This document shows positions 1-11,639 of a stretch of 64,000 nucleotides of DNA, in pieces. Under the pieces are notes generated by a model, which was not told the origin of the DNA, made no database searches, and saw nothing but the letters and a program-made list of their open reading frames with translations. The position numbers and the translations under genes are program-made. The DNA lies in NCBI GenBank assembly GCA_949752735.1, contig OX457052.1, forward strand, positions 39,328,051 through 39,392,050. Reading direction: 5' to 3'. This DNA comes from Lumbricus terrestris. Its lineage: Eukaryota > Annelida > Clitellata > Crassiclitellata > Lumbricidae. Within the stretch, counting starts at the first letter, position 1. Each line of letters starts with the position of its first letter.

Positions 1-224
1 TGGTCACGTGGGCAACGTCTGCTAGCAACGCAGGTAAGTAGGTAAGAGAGCTCCGGTAAGAGAGCTCCATTCTGCCGGTCCAGCTACTTCAAACATCCTA
101 TTCCCAAATTGCAATTATATTAGTTTTAGGTCAGTTTAGTTTGAGAACATTTGCTGCAGGTTTAGGGGGGCGTACGCCGGCTCAGCCCCCTCTAAATCCG
201 CGCCTGGTTAGGTGTGCTAATAAT
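1..224. other. Non-coding flank
   Basis: No open frame or gene is visible. A GC-rich patch at about 165-210 looks like the end of an inverted-repeat element, but no partner end was found. The last 8 bases (217-224, CTAATAAT) are the left target-site duplication of the next element. Confidence 0.4.
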
Positions 225-1194
225 TAGGGCTGTTGACTTAATCGCGTTAACGCGTGCGATTAACGCGTTAAAAAATTTTGCGATTAAAATTTTTAACGCA
301 TTAATCATGCGCGTTAATTGGATCTGATCATAATTGAATCAGAGGCAGAAAAGTCGTTTTAAACGGAAGGCTCATACTTAAAGCTAGTGATACATTCTTT
401 GGCAAATATTCGAAACAAAGAATTTGAGTATTATCGTAGCAATTCTTTGCTCAATTATCGCCTGCATGCGAACCAAAATATGCGTTAAACGCAAACGATG
501 AGTCGTCGACATCGGTCGCATCGCATCGTCCACTAAGTTTGTTATCTCTTTCTTCACCCTGTCAGACGTCAGACTACGTTGGTTGAACTCCAGGAGATGA
601 CCAATGGATTTCAGGTTTAAACTGATAAATGTTTACAGAAGGACAACTGAGACGAGGTTTGGCAAGAACCGCAACCTCTTGTGAAAAATTGTGACTGAAA
701 TAATAATGAGGTCCAATAGTAGGCCTACCTTTGTTAATTAATAAGAGCATCCCTTGAACCGTCCAATGTAAATAAACTGGTCTGCTTATACAATTGGCGG
801 AATAAATAATTAATCTTGATAGCCAGAAAACGGTTGTCTAATTTCACATTTAGGCCGATGTCATTTTAATTAAAGCTGACTCAAATGAAAAAAATTAACG
901 GATTTTGAGCATTTGACTGATTTGAACAGTGTTTCATTCTGTCTGTCATACAAAACTGTTCAATAAATTAAATGCAAAAATTCAATAGGCCTAAGTCAAA
1001 GGTTATTAAATATGTTTTGCAACAGAAAGAATGCATTCAGTAATTAATATTTTATGCTTTAGGGGTCCTTAGAAAATAGTAAGATTAGTATATTTGAAGA
1101 AATTGTATTGCAATTAATTTGCAGTTAATTGCGATTAAAAAAATTAATCGCGCGATTAATTTCGATTAAAATTTTTAATCGAACAACAGCCCTA
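225..1194. mobile_element. hAT-like non-autonomous DNA element, 970 bp
   Basis: The ends are inverted: TAGGGCTGTTG on the left and CAACAGCCCTA on the right, followed inward by AT-rich palindromic sequence (cgcgttaacgcg-type and aattaatcgcgcgattaatt). The element is flanked by an exact 8-bp duplication, CTAATAAT, at 217-224 and 1195-1202. An 8-bp duplication is the hallmark of the hAT superfamily. There is no transposase ORF, so it must have been mobilised in trans. Confidence 0.75.
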
Positions 1195-1202
1195 CTAATA
1201 AT

Positions 1203-1890
1203 ATTATTAATCAAACTATAGATCTATTGTTTTGATCAATAATAGGCCTACTATCAAACTATATATCTATAGGCCTACATTGAGCCACTGCAGCACTTGG
1301 TTTTTATCTCGATCCCAAGGTTATTTTTGCAAATTGACTGAAGCCTCGGGATGTGTCGGAAATGAATAGGAATATGAATCCACCAAAATTATCCAAAATA
1401 ATATCTCAAACCTGGTGACTTTTTAAAAAATATGATACTATAACAAGGGTTTCTAGCAGACCACACAACTTGCAGGACTAAGTGCATGCCGCTAGTTACG
1501 CTAGTACCAATGCAATGGAGCTTATCTGAAGTACCGTACTTAATTTAATGACCCGGGCCATGACCATCGCTCCTTTAGCTTCCAGTTCAAGTTGTGGCTT
1601 GTTGAATAGTTTGATGATAATTCTTGGATACTGTTGTATCTTTTAAGTCGGTCATCAATTTAAAGTGAAAAGGTCATTAAATTGTTAACAATGATCGCTT
1701 AATTGGAAACGTTCATTTGTGACCTCGCGTCAACACGTAGAGCTCAGTACACAGAGAATCGTATTCGTGAATCTGCTTCAAAGTCGTTGATAAGTACGTA
1801 CGGTAGGCCTATACAATATTCTGGCAACAGAACTGTAGACTCAGTCACTCGATCAACGCCGTTGTGAGGTTGAGATCATAGCTAGTAGGC
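1203..1890. other. Downstream flank of cGAS-like gene 1
   Basis: No gene is seen. On the minus strand a possible poly(A) signal ATTAAA lies at 1544-1549, about 345 nt past the stop codon of gene 1. Several TAGGCCTA octamers lie here. The 3' end of the transcript cannot be fixed from sequence alone. Confidence 0.35.
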
Positions 1891-2175
1891 CTATGCTGTG
1901 GCCTTAGTTTTCTTAAGGGGTTGGGGAGCATCATTATTAGCTGGTCGCTTCCTTTGATCGAATTGAAAACTTAGGATCTTTTCCACATCGATGCGGATAT
2001 CACAGATTTTCTCGATCTTCAGAAGATTATTCTGTTGATTGAAGTACTGCGGCAAATAACCATCGTTAACATACATCAGAAGACTTTCCAGGCATCCGTA
2101 GTACCTCTCGGACAAGTACTGTGGTTGCCAGCATTTAGGATCCGGAAACTTCTCCAATTCCAGAAACCAAGCATT
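1891..2175 (-). CDS. cGAS-like gene 1, exon 3 (C-terminal lobe)
   Basis: The acceptor is GTTTTAG|AATGCT. The exon opens NAWFLELEKFPDP, continues through helices around YYGCLESLL and LPQYF, and ends in a basic tail (LKKTKATA) at TAG 1891-1893. Spliced to exon 2 it completes the Mab-21 fold. Confidence 0.87.
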   Translation of the reverse strand, partial: NAWFLELEKFPDPKCWQPQYLSERYYGCLESLLMYVNDGYLPQYFNQQNNLLKIEKICDIRIDVEKILSFQFDQRKRPANNDAPQPLKKTKATA

Positions 2176-5100
2176 CTAAAACATAACTAAGCAATAAGCC
2201 AAAGTGTGAATAGGACAGAGTGAAAATTGGGTACATACCTGGGAGTCTGGGACTCTCCTTAACTTGCGTAAAAGGTGTAACACCTATGCTGGAATAACAG
2301 AGAAAATAAGTTGGAAAAGTGGAACGTAGCCTATATTCGACAATAGAATGTGACGGTAGGACATTAAGGATTTAAGAAATAATCATGTTAATATTTATTG
2401 TAATCCTCATCCTTTAGATAAATAGTCTTATCTTCCACTACACAAACCTTACAGAAGGCATACGCCTGAGTTTGAGTAGGCCTATAGGCTACCTTCAGTA
2501 CGTAGGTCGACAGAGCCGGGTCTTTCTTACAAACGGTGTAGAAAACAGACTTCATGATACGATGGACGACCTTACGACATCCGCCATCTTTGTCGATCTC
2601 GCGGACCAATTCCTTCTCGAGCTCCGAAAAACTCAGCTGCCAGTGAAACGGTTTCTTGGCCACTGCGTTTATACCCAACTCTTGGATGGAGTCGATCTTC
2701 TCCTGTGATGGCCATGCTTTACCAATCACTGGCCAACCCATTTCGGGGAGGAAAGGTAGTCCAGCTCTGATGACGACAGCCAAGTCAATACTAACCGGAT
2801 GTGTTTCTCCATCACTCATTGTCACTTCCGCTTTGAAGGTCAACGCTGGACCGTGGATAATTCTCGACAACTTCATGTCATCTGCAACAACATAGAATCG
2901 TCTTTAATTCAGTAAATAATAAACCATATAGAGTTTATAGACAATCAACAAATAGATTAAAGTCAATTCCAAGCAGTTGGTCTGCTACGATGAACAATTA
3001 TTACTCTCATCTCCTGCAAGATTTTGTACCTTTCGACGCTCAAAGTTTCTCTACCATTCTGCATGGTAGGCCACAGCTCCATTCCCATATCCCATGGGCG
3101 GTGACTTGGTCGTGAAGGGGAGGGGCGGACGAACGGCCGAAAGAGACCGCCGAGCAGAGAGAGGGATTTAGGAAGGGTAGGCTATGTGCTCTCTCCCAAC
3201 TTCAATTTTTTTTAAATTTCCGCACTGCAATGGTAGTATTTTAGGCTCTCATTTTAACCAAAATTGTCCATAATTTCAGTGCTGTGAGTCATGGTTTAAG
3301 ACTTCAAAAGTGTTCGCTCCCATTGCTTATTTTTTATAAATATCCGTAATGTATTGGTAACATTTTAAGTTGTCTTCTCAAAAGATTTTTCAAAATTTCA
3401 TTGCTGAATGACATGGTTTGCGACTTCAATAAATGTCTCCTCCCATTTGCTTAAATTGGTGTGATTTACACACTTTAACAGCAGCATGTCAGAAGTTCAG
3501 AACAGCAGAACTGTCAGCTTAGTAAAATTCCCCATTTTTCAATGCTGATGGTCATCGCTTAAGACTTTAGTGTCGCCTTCCAATTGCTCACAACGTTTTG
3601 GGATTATAGGCCTAACCATAGCTTTTCACGCTGTCATATTAATAAAATTATTTATGATTACAGTGCTCGGAGACGTGGTCTACTATTTAGATCTAAATGA
3701 ATGTCCACTCCCATTGTTCATACAACTTTTAAATTTGCAAACTGTAGGCCTAATGGTAGCATTTTAAGCCGTCATCTGGAAAATTCTCATAATTGCACTG
3801 CTGAAAGGCATGGTTTAAGACTTTAAAAAATATCCCATCCACTTTGCTTAATTTTTTGCAATTTCCACACTATAGTGGCAGCATTTAAGCTGCCAGTGTC
3901 ACGAAATAGAGTATTCCCCCGCATTAATCGTATCCCCCCAAATTAAGAAAAGTCGAAAAAACGCTTCCGCGTGTATTTATATTTGCAAATTAATTTTCAT
4001 CTGATTTTTTGAACAATGACAATTAGAGTCACTTTAAATTTTGAATAAAGTATAAATATTTTAATTATACGAATTTTTCAAAAAAGGGAATAGAATGGTT
4101 TATCCCCCGGATAGTCTAGACCGGTTGATTTTATCCGGGGGGGGTGATAGATTAATTCATCCCCCGGATAGCTTTCAGGGGGAATAGAATATCACGTGAC
4201 ACCGGCTTATTAAAATTGCTCATTTTAAAATGCTGATAGTCATGGTTTAAGAATTCAGAATGTTGCCTCCCAAATGCTTACAATTTTTTGTAATTTTCAC
4301 AGTAACCATGCATAGCTTTTTCAAGCTGTCATCTAGAAAAATTACTCGCGTCTGTGGTTTCAGACTTCAATAAAATGGCATTTTTAAATATTTTTCTTTT
4401 GCATACTATAATTGTAGGATTTTAAGTTATAATCTCGTTATGGATAAACAGTGGCTAACATTGCCCATGCCACATCCTACTAAATTGCAATTTCTGTGCA
4501 GTTTAATATAGCACTGAAACAATTATAGCCTACTAGAGAACATGCTAGTCTCATTTTTCCTTTTTCTACGTCGTTCCCGTCACAAATACATCGAGACTTC
4601 ACTCAGATGGTCCGATGGTCAGATGGACCGTGTCGAAACAGAATCTGACCAAATCGGCCCCAGGGCCCAGGCTAAGGAACTTTCAAGACGTCGACTCGCT
4701 GTACGACTCAATTTTAAGAGAAAACTATATTGCGTTTTCATATGCTAGGCCCTATATGGCGACAAAGCTCTATAATACCCAACCTCAACATAGTATATGG
4801 ACCTGTGTGAATGAAAGGAACTGTCAAGGTTTATAGCATACTTTTTAGTCCAAGTTGTTTGGTTGCTTCCAGCAACAGACGTTTGAACTTTCGTTTCACT
4901 AGAAACGGTATCAGGTCTCCCATGAAAACGAACTCTGAGAAGCTACCGGTACCGAGGCAGTAATTCCCGGTTTCAGGAGACGGAAGGCTGTATTGCGTCT
5001 CGACGATTTCTAAATCGTCGTTTAGTGACGAAGTGTCGTTTTGTGTTGGGTCCCGAAATCCATAATACATCGGTCTCAGACTCAGAGCACTGAAATCCCA

Positions 5101-5418
5101 GCTGGTTGTATTTGACGGATGTTTGTCACTTTCGCTTGGGTTGATTTTGAAAGTGACGTTGCAATCGACGTCACCTTTTATATTCACGTCGAGTCCCTGT
5201 GTGGAACTCCCGACACGAATTCCCGTTTTACCAAAGTGTTTGTCTTGACGGTTAACGTAATCAAGGATGGCGTTCAAATAGGGGAGAACTTCCTTTCGAA
5301 TTCGCGCTGTCTTTTCCTTCTCCACTGGTACGTGATCGTCGAAGTATCTCTTCAACGTGGCATTATCAGCCTTGAAGGCAGGAACACTCCACGCATTCGT
5401 TAGACCATCCGAAGCCAT
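1891..5418 (-). CDS. cGAS-like receptor (Mab-21/nucleotidyltransferase family), gene 1
   Basis: Three exons (5418-4842, 2881-2493, 2175-1891; 577, 389 and 285 nt) join in phases 1 and 0 into a 416-residue protein. Seen in sequence: Gly70-Ser71, then Asp83-Val-Asp85 at the spacing of the metal-binding pair in human cGAS, and Asp225 in VSIDLAVV matching the third catalytic acid. Further on come a WQLSFSELEKEL segment closely resembling cGAS, and the Mab-21 C-terminal helices ending LPQYFNQQNNLL. The insertion that carries the zinc thumb of vertebrate cGAS is absent. Known for the family: cGAS-like receptors make cyclic dinucleotides on sensing nucleic acid and signal through STING in the cytosol. 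Inference: a catalytically competent sensor. The ligand (dsDNA or dsRNA) and product are unknown. Minus strand at 5430-5436 reads like a splice acceptor (TGTTCAG), so a non-coding 5' exon probably lies upstream. Confidence 0.88.
2493..2881 (-). CDS. cGAS-like gene 1, exon 2 (third catalytic Asp)
   Basis: The acceptor is TTGTTGCAG|AT and the donor AAG|GTAGCC. The exon is 389 nt (phase 1 in, phase 0 out). It carries Asp225 and the conserved PFHWQLSFSELEKEL segment. An ATG lies six bases in but is internal, because the split codon joins exon 1 in frame. Confidence 0.87.
3190..4480. repeat. Degenerate ~125-150-bp repeat array in intron 1 of gene 1
   Basis: Diverged units recur at roughly 3285, 3405, 3540, 3660, 3795 and 4235. 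Each has the theme 'gctg..catggtttaagacttca...cccattgctta' followed by 'gcattttaagctgtcat'. No coding signal is present. The array fills most of the first intron of cGAS-like gene 1. Confidence 0.6.
3896..4202. mobile_element. Small foldback element with GTGTCACG ends
   Basis: Inverted ends GTGTCACGaaATAGAGTATTCCCCC (left) and a matching complement ending CGTGACAC (right) enclose C- and G-run-rich sequence. No target-site duplication was found. It interrupts the degenerate repeat array, so it is younger than the array. Confidence 0.5.
4842..5418 (-). CDS. cGAS-like gene 1, exon 1 (N-terminal lobe)
   Basis: The exon runs from ATG (5418) to a donor reading A|GTATGC, ending in phase 1. It holds the N-terminal helix, the GSS motif (residues 70-72) and the GDVDCNVTF strand with the DxD pair. 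It is 577 nt, identical in length to exon 1 of the paralogue at 26430-27006. Confidence 0.88.
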
Positions 5419-5429
5419 TTCGTTTACCT

Positions 5430-5972
5430 CTGAACATGTAATACTAAGCAGGCTGTCTGACGATATCGTATACGTTAATTTTATTATACCTTAGGCCTAT
5501 ACTGTGCAGCAGAGTGTGAATGCGGTGATGTAAATCTGTAGCCGAGAATTGAGCACGTCCCCAATCATGTCAGAGAGTAATTCTGCATGGGATGGCAAAT
5601 AGGCCAACTATATATAGCCTAGCCTATCGGACGCCACTGAAGACAGTTTCACAATTTCAAAAATGACTTTAGGCCCTAAACGCAATTGTAGGCGTACGAT
5701 TAGGCTGTAGTATACGTCATAGATAGGCATAAGATCGATAAGGTAGGCTGATCGAAATCGCAAGTTAAGGCGATCACTGGGCCCAAAAGAAATCAAGATA
5801 TGCGGCCATAATTATAGGCCTATATGCGCTGTGTCCTATAGACATATCATATATGCTCTTATGATTAAGCTTAGGCCACTTAATCTTGGATAGCGGTGCG
5901 TGGATTGCAGGCGTTGCGAGCACAACATGTATGAGCACTCGCGAACTGAGGATAACAATGCGGTCGAGTGTC

Positions 5973-6017
<45 letters not shown>

Positions 6018-7086
6018 GGTGCCTGATTCATCTCTAATCATGATCGATTATCGAAACTGCAATTTTCCCATTTATCTTTTTCGAAAACCACCCAAAACCA
6101 CGCGTTCAGAAGACTCTACTAATATGGCCGCAGACATGCGCAGAACCACTGGCTGAAATTCCGCATGTCCTTAGCCCTATCGGACGTTAGGCCTATATCG
6201 TATGATTACGTCACTTGGTAGCAGCGGCGCAACCAAGGTTGCTGGGCAATGGTTAAAGCGAAATGTGTTTAGGTAGCCTACATGTATCTTAGAAAAGAAT
6301 AGCGTATACCCTGCTATGATAGGTTCATACAACCGGGGAGAGACCATATAGAGAGGTTGTTCTCACTGCACAAGGCAATCAGGCTTTCTCATGTAGGTCC
6401 ATGATTAGAATCAATTGTCTCGAGCATGAGCATTGAGCAATCCCACAATAATAAATGTCCGGATAAAGTTTCGTCGCTGTAACTTGTATGGCCTTACCAA
6501 GTTACCATTGAGCACCTTAATTCAAATCGTAGATATTATGAATATTGAAATTAATGTCGTGAATATTCATATCGTGTATGCAGTCTACTAGACCTAGGCC
6601 TATAGGCTATACCAGCCGCATATAATATACAAAGCGATTTAAGTCTTCAAAATTTAACACCAAAACAGAAGTAGAAATTTATCACAAAGGCCACGTCGGG
6701 TGGACCCTGCAGCTTATATACGCACGGGCGCTGTATCGAATGTAGACCCCCTCCTTTAACTAAGTCGTTTTATCTTCTCTGGCGCCAGGTCAGTCTAACT
6801 TTCTTCAACGGTGTAGGAGAGATGGATGGATCCGATTTGACCAGGATCTATGACAACAGAGGCCGTTGTCCTGGACAGAAATTTGCTCGGCATAGTCTTC
6901 TCTGGTGCCAGGTCAGTCTAACTTTCTTCAAAGTCGAAAGAGTAGGCTAAATTATGGCTTGAAATGTGCGCGTCTACCAGCTAGGACAAGATTGGCCACA
7001 AGGGCTGCAGCCGGGCAGCCCTACGGGTTGGTGTGAATAAAGCCTATAGAGGCCTATATTGGCCGTTTAAAAAAATCAATAATTGC
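5430..7086. other. Non-coding stretch upstream of gene 1
   Basis: No gene is supported. It holds a (CA)n microsatellite, several TAGGCCTA octamers, and a 34-bp direct repeat (CTTCTCTGG[CT]GCCAGGTCAG...) at about 6773-6806 and 6896-6930. The stretch 6820-6895 is the inverted match of 27690-27775. Promoter and any 5' non-coding exon of cGAS-like gene 1 should lie here but cannot be placed. Confidence 0.4.
5974..6015. repeat. (CA)n microsatellite
   Basis: About 21 uninterrupted CA units. The open frames across it (poly-His-Thr, poly-Val-Cys) are artefacts. Confidence 0.97.
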
Positions 7087-7095
7087 GCTGTGCGC

Positions 7096-7248
7096 ATGGG
7101 CGGAGTTTATCAGGGGCTAAGGGGGCTAAGCCCTCCCCCAAGAATACTCAGATTCATTTTTTAACCGTGTAAATGGTATCTTTTCCCGGGCTTAGCCCCC
7201 CAAGAAGGCTTTAGCCCCTCCAAGAACGGAAACCAAACTCCGCCCATG
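7096..7248. mobile_element. MITE with GGCGGAG ends and 9-bp duplication, 153 bp
   Basis: The ends are ATGGGCGGAGTTT and AAACTCCGCCCAT. The element is flanked by an exact 9-bp repeat GCTGTGCGC at 7087-7095 and 7249-7257. A 9-bp duplication is typical of Mutator-like elements. The interior is a partial palindrome rich in GGGCTTAGCCCC. Confidence 0.72.
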
Positions 7249-7593
7249 GCTGTGCGCTAGACCTGTAGGCTGTAGCCTGTAGGGCCATAGGGTTCCGTTG
7301 CAGGCCCGAAGTTATGAGCGCATAGCAAGGTCAGTTGCTCGTTACAATGAAATCTTGCGACCGGTGCGCCCTATTGGCATGATAAATTTCCAAAGTTCCC
7401 GGTTTCGAATATATAATAACCACAGACAACCACGCGTGAGTCAGCGTAACAAGTCCAGCACAGTAGAGTTGGGCTAAACGGTTGATTTGTACTCAAGTAT
7501 TTTGGCCAGAAGCCTAACGATTAGGTCTACTCGAGTACTCGCCAGATTTATTTCAACCGAGACCCTGAAGCTCATAGCCGTTTGGTAGCACTC

Positions 7594-7949
7594 ATAGGCG
7601 GAGACCTGGGCCAAGAATTGGGGGGACGGAAAGATGCGAGATTTTCAGAAAAATTTCTGACGACCGGCCAAATCTCGGAAAAAAATTTATTTTCGCCGCC
7701 AAAAAAGGTGACCTTTTTCTTCTTTTTTTTAGTCATCCGGCCAAAATCTCGACGAAATTTTTCTATTTTCGCCGCCAATAAAAGGTGATGACCTTTTTTT
7801 TAGTGGTCCCGTCATAATCTCGACGAAATTGTCTATTTTCGCCGCCCCAAAAAGTCTTGATGCTCAAACATTGGGGGGGGACAAATGCATGGGCCGTCCC
7901 CCCAACACTTTCATTGGGGAGGACCGTCCCCCCCTAGGTCTCCGCCCAT
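7594..7949. mobile_element. Related MITE with GGCGGAG ends and 10-bp duplication, 356 bp
   Basis: The ends are ATAGGCGGAGACCT and AGGTCTCCGCCCAT, the same end motif as the 7.1-kb element. It is flanked by an exact 10-bp GGTAGCACTC at 7584-7593 and 7950-7959. No ORF of note. Confidence 0.72.
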
Positions 7950-7959
7950 GGTAGCACTC

Positions 7960-8359
7960 GTGAAATTCGTAGTTATCTCTTACAAGTAGACCAGCCTTGC
8001 TTCTGCGTTATTACTCCGCGTCTGACTATCTGGAACTTGAACTCTGTTTATCGACTTTGTTTTGACTGAGCGCCTGTGAATAAATTGGTTCCCGCGACTT
8101 GGCTTTTGTAGGCGCTGTAGAAGTCCCGATTACGATATATTGGGCCCTAATACTGAGCAGTAAAAATGTATGGAATGCCAATGTGGATTACATGCATCTG
8201 ATTTTGAAACATTGAACTGTGACTTGCAAGAACGTTTAACTATTGTTCAAACACGATTTATTGATCGGACAAAAACTAAAACAATAAAATGTTGAAACAA
8301 ATTGGCGCTGTGACATATCTTGAACAATCTATCATGGTCTGGAACTTCATTCAAGTCAA
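7960..8359. other. Spacer without a gene
   Basis: I see no open frame, repeat array or element boundary here. Confidence 0.35.
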
Positions 8360-8499
8360 TAGTCTAGGCTTGGAATCTCAAAATGACACTGTTAGAAGCA
8401 AATCATGTAACAATTTGCTAACCGGTGTTTCTAGACTAATTTGACCCTCCTGAAAACGAAAATCGCGGTTAGCAAGCTGGATTTTTAGCCGTTTCATGG

Positions 8500-9300
8500 G
8501 AAAACAAGATGGCGGACAAAATGTCCGCCAATTGCTTCAAATGACCAAAAATAAAGTATTGTATGTGATAGGAACACGGTTTTAGACTCTAAATTAAGAT
8601 GATAGGGTTCAAGGAATGCAATGGAATCAAAGACATATATGTAGCACTGCAAGAAAATCAAAATGGCGGACAAAATGGCGGCCAGAATCTTAAATGGCTA
8701 TAAATGAAGTTATGTATGCAATAGAAACATGATTTCAGAGTCTAAATCAACATTTTAGAGGTCAAGGAATGCGATGGAACCAAGATCACATATGCTGCAC
8801 TGCGAGAAAATCAAAATGGCGGACAAAATGGCGGCCACAATCTTAAATGGCTATAAGTGAAGTTATGTATGCAACAGAAATATGATTTCAGAGTCTAAAT
8901 CAACATTTTCGAGGTCAAGGAATGTGATGGAACAAAGGTCACATATGTAGCGCTGTACAAAAACCAAAATGGCGGACAAAATGGCGGCCATAATCTTAAA
9001 ATGGTCATAGGTGAAGTCAAGTATGCAATTGAATAATGATTTCAGGGTCTAAGTCAACATTTTCGAGGTCAAAGAATGTGATGGAACCAATGTCACATAT
9101 GTTGCACTGCAAGTAAATCAAAGTGGTGGACAAAATGGAGGCCAGATCATTGAATTGGCTCTTAGTGAGTTCTGTAATGGAAATACGATTCCACAATGTA
9201 AATGAAAATTTTCTGAGTCAAGGAATGTGATTTAATTAAAGTCGCATGATATCTTTTTCGACGTTGCCAAAAACCAAAAATGAAAATGTTGGACAAACGC
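8500..9300 (+). repeat. Subterminal ~155-bp tandem array, left arm
   Basis: Units recur at about 8505, 8660, 8815, 8965 and 9120. Each has a core reading CAAAATGGCGGACAAAATGG, then 'cttaaatggctataaatgaagttatgtatgcaa', then 'gtctaaatcaacattt'. Unit identity falls toward the centre of the element. The inverted counterpart lies at about 14940-15450. Confidence 0.8.
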
Positions 9301-10384
9301 TTTGACTGGCAAATTGACTGTGAAATTGTCTAGTGGAAATATTTTAGTAGCTTATGATAGCACTGCAGTTTAACTATTGTTGGCGCAATATTCATGCTTC
9401 AATGTTTCATAACTTGTCCTATCAATTGTTCCAATGTTTCATGACTTGACTGCTTATACTTGTAGAGTAAAGTTAATTTAGGATTGTTGCTGTTCATGCA
9501 ATTGTATGTAAGTAGGCTATACATGGCAAGATCATATGCATTTCGATAGCAGCAGGGCTTGAAGCTACGCTTGTTAACTTTGCATGGTTTGCAGCAGACA
9601 AACTCTACAATGTGACTGTGGCGCAGGACCAATGCCTGTCCGCACTAGTAAAGAGTACTTTCTTCCACCGCAGTCCGTCTTGATGAGGATGGTGTCTGAG
9701 CATCAATATATGGCGGATAGACCTTTCCCAACTTGTAATTTGGTGATGAGCTTATAAGGGAATGTTGCCAATGTGAAAGGCAAGTAAGAAGTTTCCAAGT
9801 AGACTATTCATGCATTCTTTCATTTGATTCTTGCTAAATATGTCACATCACATCCAGTTACGGCATGAAAAGCCAATAGATTTCTTCATAGTTGCGTGAA
9901 TTGGATAAACTTCCGATTTGCTAGTATTTCCACCATCACCCAAACATCATTAAATATCAGGGCTGTTAACAATACTGGAAAAAAGTATTGGCAATACCAA
10001 TACCAATACTTACTAATAAAAGTATTGGCAATACCAATACCAATACTATTTCTTAAAAGTATTGCAGTACCAATACCAATACTTTTACCAATACTTTTCG
10101 ATAAGTTTTAAAGTTTAATGACTAAAAAAGCACATGCTATTGCCCGTTAAACAGTGTGCTGGTATCGGATCGGCAACATTAGTGTCCATTTTTAACTTTG
10201 CAAAGATTCCAATCTAAATAAAGGACACGTTTCCGGTCATTTGACTATTTATAGATCTCGATTTTCGTCCATTCCGGTCAAAGATCACAGATCGGTGAGA
10301 TCGCACCAAAGAGTCACTTATTCAAGCGAATGAGAAACCATATAATAGTCCGATCGCTAAAGTCTATTTCTCAGAACAATCGTG

Positions 10385-11030
10385 CAAAACTGGAAGATTA
10401 GTTGATATTTTGTGTAAGTATACCTAACATATTGTAGAAGAGAACTGGGAGTCAAGGCACGCTGGAAAATTGATATTTGAATTTATTTTGATTTATTTTG
10501 ATCGGTGAGCGATATTAGGTGAAGTTGCGTATTCAACACTGAATACCGCGTAGGCTATACGGCATTATTTCGTAGCGTGTAATTGATGTTTCGTGTCACA
10601 ACAGCAGATGATTCTTAATTTACTTGTTTGCACCTGTTATCGAAATGTCAAAATGTCCGTTTGTTACTGGAATGACTCATTTTAAATCATATAGGGCCTA
10701 TGTCAGGTTAAAATTTATCATTTCGGCGTTCGAAATAATTCCCCCGATGCAGTACTAGGCCTGTTATTTTCATCAATTCGACTTCTACTTTGGCATGACT
10801 ACTTTTCATTAATCAAGAGTCCATTTCAGTAAGAATTCGTTTTTATCAATCCAGCTTCTATTCTGGGCAATATTTTTTTTTATCAATCCAACTTCTATTT
10901 AAATTTGCGATTATTTTTATCAAACCAGCTCCAATTTAATCAATAATCTTTGCATCGATCCCACATCTATATAATAAAAATTATTATCAATTATCCAACT
11001 TCTATTTATTATTATCATTATTATTGTCAT
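10385..11030 (+). repeat. Left arm of foldback element
   Basis: About 650 bp that reappears as reverse complement at about 12790-13500. A short stretch near 13125-13150 is present only in the right arm. High similarity of the arms suggests a recent origin or gene conversion. Confidence 0.8.
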
Positions 11031-11410
11031 TATGGCGTCCCAGCTCCAATAAAATTATTATTGTTTCAATTTTTATTCAACTGTCATAAATTTGTAACAC
11101 GCTTAAACGTAAAGAGAATCTTTCACGAAAGCTCATAACAGGAAAGTCTACTCATAATAAATCTTAAACAAATAAGTCTTCAGGTTTTTCTTGAAGAGTG
11201 ATGAAAAAGATGATTTGCGAATGAAGTCCGAAAGTTTATTCCATTCAGTGTAGATGCACAATTTACAAATTTTCTGGCTGAACATGTGAACACAAAGCCA
11301 CCTTGACATGAAAATCGTAGCCAATTCTTTTTGACAATCCAAAGTGTATGCGACCAACACTTACGAGTTCGTGCAATGGTTAATACTTGAGAACGCTGAA
11401 GCGATAGTCA

Positions 11411-11630
11411 TGGGGGTGCGGTAGTGTAGTCTTTGCCCTGAAGCCGGAAGGCTCGAATCCACCTCAAGTCGCTGCGTAGGGACCTTGGTCAAGTCCTTCA
11501 CTCGCAATTGCTCAGCGCTTTGGCGTGAAACTCCGATGCAGTGTCAGCGCTGTAGTCGGGAGCGCCTCCGAGTAGCGGTTGAGGGCTGAAAGAGGCGCTA
11601 TAACAAGTGCGCATACAAACAAACAGATTG
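11411..11630 (+). mobile_element. tRNA-derived SINE
   Basis: It starts with a tRNA-like head (box A-like 'gcggtagtgtagt', box B-like 'GGCTCGAATCC'). The body 'ttggtcaagtccttcactcgcaattgctcagcgc' follows, then a tail 'gggagcgcctccgagtag...aggcgctataacaagtgc'. It is the same family as the copies at 26008-26227 and 38520-38716. It lies inside the loop of the foldback element. Confidence 0.78.
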
Positions 11631-11639
11631 CCCATAACG

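Noticed and set aside
8500..9300. CRISPR-like array
   Set aside because: Units are ~155 bp, diverge from one another and form inverted arms of an element in a eukaryotic genome. No short identical repeats with unique spacers.
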